From Cryptomeria japonica (taxonomy: Eukaryota > Streptophyta > Pinopsida > Cupressales > Cupressaceae), in assembly GCF_030272615.1 (NCBI RefSeq), contig NC_081409.1, positions 244,279,924-244,337,923 of the forward strand: DNA of 58,000 nt. Direction: 5' to 3'. The position numbers were made by a program, and so were the translations under genes. Position 1 is the first letter of the stretch, and each line of letters starts with the position of its first letter. The notes below the pieces were generated by a model, which saw nothing but the letters and a program-made list of their open reading frames with translations, was not told the origin of the DNA and did not search any database. This document shows, one piece after another, positions 46,159-58,000 of the stretch.

Positions 46159-49100
46159 TGTTAGACACAATGCACCACTAAGAGGGGGGTGAATCAGTGG
46201 TTCTCAAACTTTTCCCTTTAATTATCCTATGTGAGCATACTGGTTATTAGATCTAACTTATAATAGACTTACCGATTAGTGGGGAGACCAACACAAATGC
46301 AATCACACAAGGTGACATCACATAACACCAATAAATACGAGGAAAACCCAAGATGGGAAAAACCTCGGTGAGCAATGTTGTTGGAGTCTACTACTCCAAT
46401 CTAGCCTCACAATGAGATATGTTACAAATTTTAGGGCACCAACCCAAGGAGCTACAACCCCTGATTTAGGGCACCAACCCGAGGACCACCAACCCCTGAT
46501 TTAGGGTACTAACCCAGGGAGCTATATCCCCTAATTTAGGGCACCAACCCAAGGACCACCAACCCCTAAATTGTTTATGGGCTACAACCCAAAGGAGCTA
46601 CAACTCAGTGATCACAATAAAACATCAATTACAAAAGTATTTATCTTGTTACAAGTGAATCTTGTAACCATTTCACATACCTTATTCTGTCGATGAAATA
46701 CCTTCTCCGCTACATCGGTATACTTCTCCTGCTTCTTCACTGTCGGTAAACTCTATTAGTTCACCTCTACTCTCCTACTCTCTATTGGATCTCCTCCTCA
46801 TTTTTCCTCTCTTTACCGATACTACAATCTGTCGGTCCACTATCTACCTTCTTTGCATCTCTCTTCACTTCTTCTCTGCTAGTATAACCACTACCAGTTC
46901 TGCACTGCTACCAGTTGAACACTTCAACCTGGTTCACCCTCACTCTTAGTCTCTCTTCTCTAGTATGCATTGAGCACTTAGTTGATTTTCTCTCACATGA
47001 AGAATTAACCCTTAGTCACTTCATAGTAGCACTCTCTTCTTCTATTCAGCAGCCCCACTCTCTCATCTAGCGACAACCATCTGTATTTTTTGGCTTGCAT
47101 ATTTATAGATTGGTTTTCCTGCCAAAAGCCAATTCAAATCTCAGGCGGTTAGGGTTTCTTCCATCGATCAAATCTTCATCAGATCTGATCCAATCTACCT
47201 TGGATCGATCACCTACATTGGAGGAATGCATCTGTATGTGTTTTTCATCATCCAGTGCATATTTGCTAAAAAATAGCAAATCTAACCTTGTTCTTTAGAC
47301 TTGAAATCAGTCAACACATTTATGATCCAGTTGTTTCCTTCTTGAGCTCAATCTACAGTCAGATATCAGACATTTATCATGGTGCCAGTAGATCCCTGAT
47401 TATCCTTTTTCATTCATCTTTCATCGAGCCGCACATTTTGCAACTCCTCCGTGATTGTCGCAATTAACATTTAATGTCGACCAATCACAACAACCTCTTT
47501 GACACCAGACATCATCGACCTCAGCATATTTGCCACCTCAGCTCTATGTGGCATCACAGTCGGTATCCACCTCATCATACTACTCTGTCGGTTCAGCCTG
47601 GTCATCGACCACACACATAACCGGTACACCCATATTGGTTCACTGACCCTACCGGAACAAATCACCTTGCAGGTTATCCTTCCTACCATCAACTTTTCTA
47701 TATTGTCGGTGTATCCCTTATATCTGTACTTCACTTCTCTATCGGTGTAATACCTCTATGAATATATTCACACACCAACACCATAGCAACTCTGACAACT
47801 CTCCTTATCCTTCAGTTTTATGCACTCCTCTTTATCAAGTGAGAACCTTATCTTCCTTGTCTCTTCTCTGATGTTTCACTAGTTGACATAACATGTCAAC
47901 TATCACCAATGTATATTCCTGCAGACTCACTAGCATCCTTCTTCATCAAATCGGTTCTCCTACCAACTGGTTTGTTAAGATGTCAAACACACCATCTCAA
48001 TTCCTCATTCTTCCTTCACTGTCCCAATAGATCTCATGCTCTATGGGCTTCCTTATCTTCCACTCATACATATGGTCTCTGCATTCAATCACCTATCTAT
48101 CTCAGGGAGTAATTATGTTGGTACAAGTGACATTACCGAGGAGAGGATACATCTTCAACATGACATATGTCCCAGTGGTTTTCCATATGTCATCCTACAC
48201 ACAGAGGCAACATACTCTATCAACCTATCACCTAGCCTATGATAGCTTCTTCATCTGGTGGGAGTCCTGTTAGCTATCCTTACACTAGCAATCTGGTGGC
48301 CTGCACAAACTTCACCTCTGGTGTTGATGTGATCCAAACAACATTCCACCACTTCAGCACAATCAATGCCCATCATGTAGTCTCTTCATTCTGGTTGTAT
48401 GCACCACCATATCAATAACCCTTTCACTGAGTGGAGTGGTCACTTTACTGCACCTCTAGCATACTGGTACATATCGGTTCTTCCTTCTACATGAAGATGG
48501 TCACCTAGTTGTCACCAATGACAACACATCAACTCTTCTTCCATACCAGTCCATCTTCAAATTCGGTTGACATCACACTCTATTGCCAACACCCTCTTGT
48601 TCACTTAGTTGGCATCCATTTCAGTGATACCTGTAACATCCTATACCGGTTGACATCAATGACAACACAATGCCACTCTTGCTATGGGATTTTCTTCAAG
48701 GATTTTGTTGTTGGGTTTGGTACTTTCTTGATTGACCTGTGTGTTCCTTTGGTATTTGTTGTGCTCTCTACTACTGAAGATTCTATAGAGGTGGTCCTTG
48801 CTACAAAGTTTGTTGTGATCTCTACTGTTGAATATACTGTAGAGGTGGTTCTCACTGTAGAGTTGGTTGGTGAGACTTTCTTTGTCTTTGGTCTTTTTTG
48901 GTGAGGGGTTTCAATTTGGACTTTCTCTTGACCTTGGGAGGTCCCCATGTGGTGATTGTAAACTTCTACCTGGCTACCATTGGACCTATTGAGGTAGTTT
49001 GGACACTTGTGTTTGTAGGACCTACTGAGATAAGGGACTTTGTTGCCAGACAACCTATATAGGTGGTCCTCATTTAGGTATGGTTCTTTGTTGATTTTAG

Positions 49101-49551
49101 GTTTAAGGTTGTTATTTCCCTTTATTATTACAGTACCCTTAGCTCTATTCATGTTGTTCTCTTAGAGGTGGAGATTGGGGATATCGGTGGGTTCATGCTT
49201 CTTCATCGAAGGAAAGCGGAGATTAAAAGTTCATTCCTCTTTATGCTTTTCTTGTTTGTCACAAGTTATGGGAGCCTAGCAAAACCATTTGTCTTTGTTT
49301 TTCTGAGGTCTTTTTGATGCAGGAGCATCCCCAGTTCACAGCAATCTTGCATCAACCAAAAACATTTCCCCTTTCTATTTTGTTATGTTTGCAGTTTCAA
49401 TTTTTCTTTCTGTGTGTCCTGATGTTGGCTCACTGGATCCTGTGGAGTTGGATTCTACTTGAAGATTTGATCATCTTTCTTGCTTTTAGACTGCATCATA
49501 TTTGGATCATTTACTGACAAGATATTGCTACCCATTTTCATGATAGTTTCT
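46159..49551 (-). repeat. 3.4-kb direct repeat, copy 1 (copia LTR at its left end)
   Basis: Homologous over its length to 49771-53186. It begins TGTTAGACACAATGCACC, with GAGGGGGGTGAATCAG close by, the copia-type LTR end. The minus strand carries an open stretch at 48682-49152 (KVPYLSRSYKHKCPNYLNR) that is partly kept in copy 2 and has no domain I recognise. The right end matches the first ~235 bp of the Ty3 LTR at 52945 and stops at 49551. Confidence 0.7.
46430..46570 (+). repeat. 35-bp tandem repeat with TTTAGGG
   Basis: Four units of TTTAGGGCACCAACCCAAGG followed by AGCTACAACCCCTGA or a close variant. The same array, partly shortened, is at about 50040-50165 in the second 3.4-kb repeat. 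Confidence 0.75.
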
Positions 49552-49554
49552 TGT

Positions 49555-49697
49555 TAGACATTCCTAGGGAGACCATTAACAACTGCCATCCAGACATCAT
49601 AACCTAGGGAGGACAGGTAGACTTCCCTTCTACAACTCCAAATGGCATAGTTTGATCCATTAAACACTGGAGAAGGGATTGACACTGAACAAACCAT
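49555..49697 (-). pseudogene. Ty1/copia gag N-terminal stub
   Basis: The minus strand begins with an ATG at 49697 and encodes 47 codons containing PSPVFNGSNYAIWS, VYLSSLGYDVW and AVVNGLP. This is the conserved copia Gag N-terminus. It ends in TAA at the junction with the 3.4-kb repeat copy 1. The rest of gag and all of pol are missing, so the copia element was reduced to LTR, primer site and this stub. Confidence 0.8.
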
Positions 49698-49757
49698 TGT
49701 GTCCTTAATCTTGAATCTACCCAAGTTGGAAAAAGCTCATCTGACTGGGAACCTACA

Positions 49758-49770
49758 CTCTGATACCAAT
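49758..49770 (-). promoter_or_regulatory. Copia primer-binding site
   Basis: The minus strand reads ATTGGTATCAGAGT directly after the LTR end TGTCTAACA. This is the initiator-Met-tRNA-complementary site usual in copia elements. Confidence 0.85.
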
Positions 49771-52700
49771 TGTTAGACACAATGCACCACTAAGAGGGGG
49801 GTGAATAAGTGGTTCTCAAAATTTTCCCTTTAACTATCCTATGTGAGCATACCTGTTATTAGATCTAACTTAAAACAGACTTACCAGTTAGTGGGGAGAC
49901 CAACACAAATGCAATCACACAAGGGGACATCACATAACACCAATATATATGAGGAAACACTAAGATGGGAAAAACCTCAGTGGCAATGCTGCTAAAGTCT
50001 ACTGCTCCAATCTAGCCTCACAATGAGATTTGTTACAAATTTTAGGGCACCAACCCAAGGAGCTACAACCCCTTATTTAGGGCACCAATCCATGACTTAG
50101 GGCACCAATTTTAGGAGCTACAACCCCTAATTTAGGGCACCAACCCAAGGAGCACCAACCCCTACCTTGTTTATGGGCTACAACCCCTGCACCGAGCTAC
50201 AACTCAATGATCACAATAAAACATCAATTACAAAAGTAGTTATCTTGTCATAAGTGAATCTTGTAACCATTTCATATACCTTATTCTACCGGTGAAATAC
50301 CTTCTCTGCTACACTGGTACACTTCTCCTTCTGCTTCACTGTCAGTAAACTATACTGGTTCACCTCTACTCTCCTACTCTCTGTTGGATATCCTCCTCAC
50401 CATTCTTCTCTTTACCAATACTACACTCTGTCTGTCCACTGTCTTCCTTCTCTGCAGCTCTCTTCACATCTGCTCTATCGATATAACCACTACCAGTTCT
50501 GCACTACTACTGGTTGAACACTTCAACCTGGTTCACCCTCACTCTCAATCTCTCTTCTCAGGTATGCATTGAGAACTTAGCTTATTTTCTTTCACATGCA
50601 GAATTAACCCTTAGTCACTTCAGAACAGCACTCTCTTCTTCTATTCAACAACCCTACTATCTCATCTAGCGACAACCGTCTCTATTTTTTGGCTTGCATA
50701 TTTATAGACTGGTTTTCCTGCCAAAAGCCAATTCAAATATCAGGTGGTTAGGGTTTCTTCCACTGATCAAATCTTCATCGGATCTAATATAATCTGCCTC
50801 AGATCAATCACATGCATTGGAGGAATGCATCTATACGTGTATTTCATCATCCAATGCATATTTTCTAAAAATAAGAAATCTAATCCTATTCTTTAGCGTT
50901 GAAATCAGTCGACACATTTATGATATGGATGTTTCCTTCTTAAGGTCAATCTGCAGTTGGATATCAGACATTTATCATGGTGCCAGTAGATCCCTAATCT
51001 TCCTCTATCGTTCATCTTTCATTGATCCGCACACTCTACAACTCCTCTGTGATTGTTGCAATCAAAATTTAATGTCAACCAATCACGACTACCTCTTTGA
51101 CACTAGATATCACCGACCTTAGCATATTTGCCACCTCAACTTTGCGTGGCATCACAGTCAGTATCCACCTCATCATACTACTCTATCGATTCAGCCTGGT
51201 CACCGACCACACACATAACTAGTACACCCATATCGGTTCACTGACCCTACTAGCACAAATCACCTTGTAGGTTATCCTTCCTGCCATCACCTTTTCTATA
51301 CTATTGGTGTATCCCTTATGTCTGCACTTCACTACTCTACTAGTGTAACACCTCTATGAATATACTCACATACCAGCACCATAGAAACTCTGACAAATCT
51401 CCTTATCTTTCAGTTTTTTGCACTCCTCTTTATCAGGTGATAACCTTATCTTCCTTGTCTCTTCTCCAATGTTTCACCGGTTGACATAACATGTCAACTA
51501 TCACCAATGTATATTCCTGCAGACTCACTAGCATCCTTCTTCATCAAACCGGTTCTCCTACCAACTGGTTTGTCAAGATGTCAAACACACCATCTCAACT
51601 CCTCATTCTTCCTTCACTGTCTTGATAGATCTCATGCTTCAGGGGCTTCCTTATCTTCCACTTGTACATCTTATCTCTTCATTCAATCACTTATTTATCT
51701 TAGGGAATCATTCTGTCGGTACAAATGACATTACTGAGGAGAGGATACATCTTCAACATGACATATGTCCTGATGGTTTTCCATATGTCATCCTACACAT
51801 AGAGGCAACATACTTTGCCAACCTATCACCTAGCCTATGATAGCTTCTTCATCTGGTGGGAGTCATGTTAGTTATCCTTACACTAGCAATCTGGTGGCCT
51901 TCACAAACTTCACCTCCAATGTTGATGTGATCCAAATAACATTCCACCACTTCAGCACAATCAATGCCCATCATGTAGTCTCTTCATTCTGGTTGTATGC
52001 ATCACCATATCAACAACCCTTTTACTGAGTGGAGTGGTCACTTTACTACACCTCTAGCATATCGATACACACTGGTTCTTCCTTTTTCATGAAGATGGTC
52101 ACCTAGTTGTCACCAATAACAACACATTAACTCTTCTCCCATACCGGTCCATCTTCAAATCTGGTTGACATCACACTCTAATGCCAACACCCTCTTGTTC
52201 ACTTAGTTGACATCAATTTCAGTGATACCGATAGCATCCTATACCGGTTGACATCAATGACAACACAATGCCAACATCTGTTGCATAGTGAATGGTTGTA
52301 GGATCTCTTGCTATGGGATTTTCTTCAAGGATTTTGTTGTTGGGTTTGGTACTTTCTTGATTGACCTATGTGTTCCTTTGGTGTTTGTTGTGCTCTCTAC
52401 TACTGAAGATTCTATAGAGGTGGTCCTCGCTGCAAAGTTTGTTGTGATCTTTACTACAGAATATATTATAGAGGTGGTTCTCACTGTAGAGTTGATTGCT
52501 GATACTTTCTATTTCTTCGGTGTTTTTTTGGTGAGGGGTTTCAGTTTGGACTTTCTCTTAACCTTGGGAGGTCCCCATGTGGTGATTGTAAACTGCTACT
52601 TGGCTTCCATGTGACCTATTGAGGCGGTTTGGGCACTTGTGTTTGTAGGACCTCCTGAGATAAGGGACTTTGTTTCTAGATGATCTATATTGGTGGTCCT

Positions 52701-53186
52701 CATTTAGGTAGGGTTCTTTGTTGATTTTAGGTTTAGGGTTGTTATTTCCCTTTGTCATTATAGTACCCTTAGCTATATTCATGTCGTTCTCTTAGAGGTG
52801 GAGATTGGGGATATTGGTGGGCTCATGCTTCTTCATCGAAGGAAAGTGGAGATTAAAAGTTTATTCCTCTTTATGGTTTTCTTGTTTGTCACAGGTTATG
52901 GGATCCTAGCAAAACCATTTGTCTTTGTTTTTCTGAGGTCTTTTTGATGTAGGAGCATCCCCGGTTCACAATAATCTTGCATCAACCAAAAACATTTTTC
53001 CTTTCTATTCTATTTTGTTTGCACTTTCAATTTTTCTTTTTGTGTGTCCCAATTTTGGCTTACCGGATCTTGTAGAGTTGGATTCTACTTGAAGATGTGA
53101 TCATCTTTCTTTCTTTTAGACCGCATTGCATTTGGATCATTTACCGGCAAGATATCGCTACCAGTTTTTATGACATTTTCTTGTTA
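49771..53186 (-). repeat. 3.4-kb direct repeat, copy 2
   Basis: Same content as copy 1. Its left edge has a true LTR/primer-binding-site junction on the minus strand (LTR end TGTCTAACA followed by ATTGGTATCAGAGT). Its right part overlaps the LTR of the Ty3 element that follows. Divergence from copy 1 is moderate, with indels. Confidence 0.7.
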
Positions 53187-53718
53187 CTGGTTGTTCCTTT
53201 GTTACCGGTTGAATAAGACCTATTCGTGTGATCTACAGTAACCCATTCTGAAGATTGTGGAGCCTTGAGCGTTGATTTCATTGTTCCTTGGTGTGTGGCC
53301 GACCTTTTCCCATGATCTACATTTCATCCTTTGGATTTTCCAAAGGAATCTCTTAGTGGAGGCTGACCTTGTTCATTTTGCACATTAGGTCTTGATCTTC
53401 GGGTTTTGATCCCTTTTGGGCCGACTGGATCCTTTGGATCGATATATATTTTTAATCATGCTTTAGAAGGTAATCAATTAGAATCAATCAGAGTATCAGA
53501 TAGATAGACTATGCCTAGAAGACATATCTTTCAATTCAAGATCCCGGTTGTGACCTATTCTACCAAGCCTGTGTGTCAGTATGTTGTAACCTGGTTGTTA
53601 CCAGTTGGATGTAATCACAAATTGCCACCATCATATATGTGTGTTTACATTGTGTTTACTCTTGGTGACTGGTCCTGATTGATCTCCTTGAGGTCCCTCC
53701 TCACTGATAATTGCTTCA
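52945..53718 (+). mobile_element. Ty3/gypsy 5' LTR (second chromovirus-like element)
   Basis: Right end set by the primer-binding site at 53721. The left end is inferred from TGATGTAGGAGCATCC, which resembles the start TGGTGCAGGAGCACC of the other chromovirus LTR. In both, a CTTTGTTTTT stretch lies just upstream. No 3' LTR is inside the window. Confidence 0.55.
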
Positions 53719-53720
53719 AG

Positions 53721-53732
53721 TGGTATCAAAGC
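53721..53732 (+). promoter_or_regulatory. Primer-binding site of second Ty3 element
   Basis: TGGTATCAAAGC, one base different from the usual TGGTATCAGAGC, lies two bases after the LTR end TTCA and 100 bp before gag. Confidence 0.75.
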
Positions 53733-53831
53733 AAAGTTTTGTTTTGAAGGTTGCGTGTCTTGAATTTTGTTGTAGGGTGGTGGATTGTGTATCTAACCTA
53801 AAATTGCAGAGGACTAGCATGAATCAATGGT

Positions 53832-54687
53832 GTGGAGAGTAAGGGGAATGGTGGAGCACATGGGAATGCAGACCCTGCTATGATGGAGATGTTGCCAGGA
53901 ATAGCAGCCCGATTAGAAGTTGTGGAGAGAGCCCAAAGAAGAGGTCGACACATTGAAGATGTAAGCGAAGATGAAGGAGAAGAAGCCCCGACAGAACAAG
54001 TAAACCTACTGATAGTTGATCTAGATGAAGAAAGGTTTTTAAGGGTTTTAAGTAGGGTGATCACTAAACGCCATTTTACCCCATTGGAATATGATGGGAA
54101 GTTAGATTCAAATGAATTTATGGATTGGATCTCGGAGATGGAGAAGTATTTTGATTTTGAAAACACTGCAGAAGAGAGGAAGGTGAAATATGCTTGTACC
54201 TGGTTGAAAGTTCATGCATCTCTTTTTTGGGAGCACTTGCAAGTTGATAGACAAAGTACAGGTAAATAAAAGATCAAGACGTGGGATCAAATGATTGCTA
54301 AGTTGAAATAAAAGTTTGTCCCGACAAATTATCAAGTAGATTTGTTCTGGAAGTTACAAAATCTGAGACAGAAGGAATCTAGTGTGGAGTACACTGAAGC
54401 ATTTTACAAATTGAACATCAGATCGAGACATGTTGATGATGAGGTTGAAAAAATTGAAAGATATTTGAATGGATTACGGATGTCTATAGAATGAACTCAA
54501 TATGATCAAATTGGAGAGTGTTGAAGAGGCTTACCGGTATGCACTAAAGGCTAAAGAGAAATTGAATAAAAGACATGAGCAGAGACAGAGAGGTAGAGGT
54601 AGAAGGTTTACCGGAGGAATATTTCAAGGAGGAAGAGGATACACCAGAGGAAGAGGAACCAGTACAAATTAGAACAAGGACAAGGAA
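53832..54687 (+). pseudogene. Gag of second Ty3 element
   Basis: The open frame 53832-54269 carries an acidic N-terminus and the capsid motif LEYDGKLDSNEFMDWISEME. After stops near 54268 and 54310 the frame goes on with FVPTNYQVDLFWKLQNLRQK and ERYLNGL, the conserved end of the gag domain. A frame change near 54490 leads to an RG-rich stretch. It is broken but easily recognised. Confidence 0.75.
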
Positions 54688-55370
54688 GTGAGGAAAGAAG
54701 GTAATTCTTATCGGAAGGATGATAAAAATTTCTATCGGAGGAGAGAACTGGATGGTTACTGGAATGAGAACTTTGGAAAAGAAGACAAGAGGACATTTAG
54801 AAGAACTTTCTTTAAGTGTGGAGGAGGACACTGTGCATTTGAGTGTAAGAAGATAGCGGCTACCGGAAGCACAACAGTGGTGGAAGAAAACCCCACCAGA
54901 TCAGACAATAAACTAGAAAATGGAGAACTGTTGATGATGAGGAGAGCTTTGTGTCATACCAGAGGAGATGAAGAACCCTTGCAGAGGAAGAATCTGTTCA
55001 AGTCTAGATGTAAGGTATCTGGTAAGTGTTGTAATGTTGTTATTAATAGTGGTAGTTCAAATAATCTTGTTTCAGAAGAGATGGTGAATAAGTTGAAATT
55101 GGAGAGATTGAAACACCCCAAGCCTTATCAGATAGCATGGATTCAGGATGAACATAATTTGTTAGTAAGTGAATAGTGTTTGGTTAAATTGAAAATTGGG
55201 AATTATCATGATGAAGTTTTGTGTGATATTATGCCTATGGATATTTGTCATCTTTTGTTGGGAAGACCTTGGCAGTTTGATAGACAAGCAATACATGATG
55301 GAAGGAAGAATACATACACTATTGTGGACAATGGGATGAAGAAAACCTTGTTACCCTTGGAGGAACCTTT
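54688..55370 (+). pseudogene. Nucleocapsid and protease of second Ty3 element
   Basis: The zinc-knuckle relic reads FFKCGGGHCAFECKK, so the first Cys position is Phe. The protease active site reads VVINSGSSNNLVS: the catalytic Asp is Asn, a single G-to-A change that should abolish activity. The second half of the protease (CDIMPMDICHLLLGRPWQFD) follows at 55180 after one TAG. Confidence 0.78.
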
Positions 55371-56700
55371 GAAAAATGAAGTCTGTACAAATGCTAGAAT
55401 CTGTTTAGTAGATGGAAGGAAATTCATGGATGGACTAAGACATGAGAATGTGCATTTTGCCTTAATTCGTAAGAATACTAAGAGAGCGGAACTGGAAGAA
55501 GAGCACCTGGAAGAGATAAGATATTTGTTGACAGATAATGTACATGATGGATTGCCACCTATCAGAAGTATTAGTCATTGCATGGACTTGGTTCCCGTAG
55601 CTAGTTTGCCTAACAAATTTGCACACTGGTTGACACCGACAAAGAATGAAGAACTGAATAGACAAGTGCAAGAGTTGTTGAAGAAAGGTTTGATTAGGGA
55701 GAGTCTGATCCCTTGTGCAGTACCAGCAGTATTAGCACCTAAGAATAATGGAGAATGGAGGATGTGTACCGATTCAAGAGCAATAAACAAGATCACAGTG
55801 AAATACTGGTTTCCTTTGCCTAGGATGGATGACATAATGGACTGTTTGAGTGGAGCAAAATACTTTACAAAGATAGATTTGAAGAGTGGATATCATCAGA
55901 TCAGGATCAGAGAAGATGATGAGTGGAAGACAACATTTAAGACAAATGAAGGACTATTTAAATGGTTGGTGATGCCTTTTGGGTTGAATAATACATCGAG
56001 TACTTTCATGAGGCTGATAAATGAGGTATTGAAGAAATTATTGAGTAAGTTTATTATTATGTATTTGGATGACATTCTGATTTTTAGTAAAACAAAAGAG
56101 GAGCCTTTGTTGAAATTAAGACAAGTTTTATAGAGGTTGAGAGAAGAAAAGTTGTTGATCAATATCAAGAAGTGTACTTTCATGAAGGATGAGTTAGTCT
56201 ATTTAGGATTTGTGATATCTAAGGATGGTTTGAAGATGGACCCTGAGAAAGTGAAAGCCATTGTTGAGTGGCCTACACCGGAAAGCATTGGAGAGGTAAG
56301 ATCATTTCATGGATTGGCTAGTTTTTACCGGAAGTTATCAGAAATTTCAGTTCAATTTGTAACCCTATGACTGAGACCATGAGAGGAGATTTGAAGGAAT
56401 TCAAGCGGCCTGTGTTAGCTTTACTCGATTTCAATAAGGTATTTCAAGTGGATTGTGATCCAAGTGGAACAACAATAGGAGCAGTTTTGATTCAAGAAGG
56501 GAGAGTAGTAGCCTATTTCAGTGAGAAATTGAATGATGCCCTAGAGACATATTCAATATATGATCAAGAATTTTATGCCATAATTCAAGCCTTGAAGAAA
56601 TGGAGACACTACTTGTTGCTTAAAAAGTTTGTGTTGTATACAGATCATCAAGATTTGCAGTATTTGAATAGTCAGAGTAAGTTGAATTAGAGATATATGA
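55371..56700 (+). pseudogene. Reverse transcriptase and RNase H of second Ty3 element
   Basis: A long open frame to 56133 contains [46 protein letters not shown] and an intact YLDD (MYLDDILIFSK). After a TAG it continues (ECTF-like KKCTFMKDELVYLGF, then [13 protein letters not shown]). A frameshift near 56335 leads to RNase H with FQVDCDPSGTTIGAVL and YTDHQDLQYLNSQ. The polymerase site is kept, but one stop and a frameshift separate the parts. Confidence 0.85.
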
Positions 56701-57860
56701 GATGGGTAGAATCATTGCAAAGTTACACCTTTGTGTTGAAGCATAGAATTGGGAAATCTAACAAAGTTGTTGATGCATTGAGTAGGAGAAGGAATTTGCT
56801 GACAGAGATGAGAGTGATAGTATTAGGTTTGAAGATTTGAAGACCTTCTTTGATGAAGACCCGGATTTTGTAGAACCTTGGAAAGCATATAGAGAATCAG
56901 TTATGGTTGATAGGAGAAAATGGTTGAATTATTTCATTCAGGATGGAATGTTGTTCAAGGGATCTCAGTTGTGCATACCTAAGAGTTCCATGAGAGAGAA
57001 CCTAATAAAAGATAAACATAGTGGAGTTTTAGCTAGACATTTTGGCATTGACAAAACAGTTGCATTGGTGAGTGAGCAGTACTTTTGGCCTTAGATTCAT
57101 AAGGATGTTAAGAGAAATGTGCAGAGTTGTAGAGTTAGTCAAGTTGCAAAAGGTAGTAGTCAGAATGTGGAATTGTATAAACCTTTGGCAGTACCGGTAA
57201 GACCTTGGGAGAATATAAGCATGGATTTTGTACTTGGATTTTCTAAGACACTGAGAGGGAATTATTCTATATTTGTGGTAATGGATAGATTTTCAAATAT
57301 GGTTCATTTAATACCTTGTAAGAAGACATTAGATGCATTACATGTAGCAGACCTATTTTTCAAAGAAGTGGTGAGATTGCATGGATTACCTAAGAGCATA
57401 ATTTCAGATAGAGAGCTATTTTTGGAGAACACTCTGGAAGAAGATGAAGATGGATTTGAAGTTCAGTTCTACTTTTCATCCAAAGACTGATGGATAGACA
57501 AAAGTTGTTAGCCGGAGTTTGGGAAACTTGTTGAGATGTTTCGTGGGAGATAAAATCGAAAGTTAGGATTTGATCCTTGCACAAGCAGAGTTTGCCTACA
57601 ATAATTCGGTGAATAGAAGTACTAGAAAAACACCTTTGAGATTGTTACCAGAGTGCATCCTAGAGGAATAGAATAATTGAGAGACATTAGTAGTGAAGAC
57701 CGGAAGAGTTTAGAAGTAGAAGATTTTGCAGATCACTTGGCAGCATTGCACATTCAGGTTAAAAAACATTTGAAAGACATGAACAACAAATATAAGGAGA
57801 TGGTAGATGAAACAGGAGAGATAAGGAATTTGAAGTTGGCAATAAAGTAATGGTATATTT
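56701..57860 (+). pseudogene. Integrase of second Ty3 element
   Basis: The zinc region DKHSGVLARHFGIDK is followed by a stop and then CRVSQVAKG, where the second Cys is Ser. The core has ISMDFVLGF and IISDRE. The third catalytic motif, normally DGQTEVVNRS, reads DG-stop-TKVVSRS, so the catalytic Glu is Lys. Frameshifts follow 57430. The C-terminal domain (VGNKVMVYF) ends exactly at the copia insertion. Confidence 0.8.
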
Positions 57861-58000
57861 TGTTAGTTAGATGAGAGGGGGGGTGAATCAGATAAACTCA
57901 CAATTCAATGATCTATCCAGATTCAACCTCGGTAGAACTTACTTGATATGCAACTATGACTGTAAATCATTCAAACTCATAAACTGATAAACTTGAAACA
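57861..58000 (-). mobile_element. Copia LTR end, cut by the window edge
   Basis: Begins TGTTAGTTAGATGAGAGG, then GGGGGTGAATCAG, the same LTR-end signature as at 37580, 46159 and 49771. It interrupts the Ty3 integrase frame. The rest is beyond base 58000. Confidence 0.65.

Larger units (their letters stand above)
52945..57860 (+). mobile_element. Second chromovirus-like Ty3 element, truncated
   Basis: Plus-strand element with LTR, primer-binding site, gag, protease, reverse transcriptase, RNase H and integrase in gypsy order. Its pol motifs are close to those of the 22-37 kb chromovirus. It is interrupted at 57861 by a copia LTR end, and the remainder lies outside the window. Multiple stops and frameshifts occur. 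Confidence 0.82.

Noticed and set aside
46430-46570. Interstitial telomere repeat
   Set aside because: TTTAGGG occurs once per 35-bp unit and is not in tandem, so the likeness is coincidental.

Overview
The window looks like repeat-dominated nuclear DNA from a large-genome seed plant, most likely a gymnosperm (inference: plant fatty acyl-CoA reductase fragments, a plant-mobile-domain gene, Tat and chromovirus Ty3/gypsy elements, Ty1/copia LTR ends, and a large protein family I do not recognise). I see no intact host gene and no rRNA, tRNA or CRISPR array. Almost all coding sequence is decayed, with many stops at expected Gln codons (TAG or TAA where CAG or CAA is expected).

Layout. 0-4.1 kb: a ~1.7-kb direct duplication, each unit holding the last two exons of a fatty acyl-CoA reductase (FAR). 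4.8-8.4 kb: an array of quasi-palindromic repeats around a TATA box, then a broken ORF of an unrecognised family (member A). 8.4-10.25 kb: an LTR-like block plus a coiled-coil ORF, repeated at 41.2-43.9 kb (member C). 11.4-12.3 kb: minisatellites. 13.3-20.7 kb: a degraded Tat-lineage Ty3 element with G-patch and extra RNase H domains.

22.0-39.8 kb is one nested locus. A minus-strand plant-mobile-domain (PMD) gene is split by a 783-bp solo copia LTR (37580-38362, target-site duplication CTAAT/CTGAT) and by a 14.9-kb chromovirus (22318-37179, duplication CATCT). The chromovirus is itself split by a 1.2-kb solo LTR (24636-25853, GCAAC) and by a 4,748-bp insertion (29763-34510, CATTG). In each case, removing the insert and one duplication restores the host reading frame.

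The 4,748-bp insertion is the most interesting object. It has TG..CA ends and a 5-bp duplication, as LTR elements do, but I see no LTR pair. It carries its own TATA box and a ~1,040-codon ORF (member B), interrupted by only two stops, with no domain I recognise. Member A matches its N-terminal and middle parts and member C matches its coiled-coil C-terminus. This suggests an undescribed TE-borne gene family, possibly carried inside a giant solo LTR.

46.2-53.2 kb: two ~3.4-kb direct repeats separated by a copia primer-binding site and the first 47 codons of a copia gag. 52.9-57.9 kb: a second chromovirus-like Ty3 element on the plus strand with damaged protease and integrase active sites, cut off at 57861 by another copia LTR.
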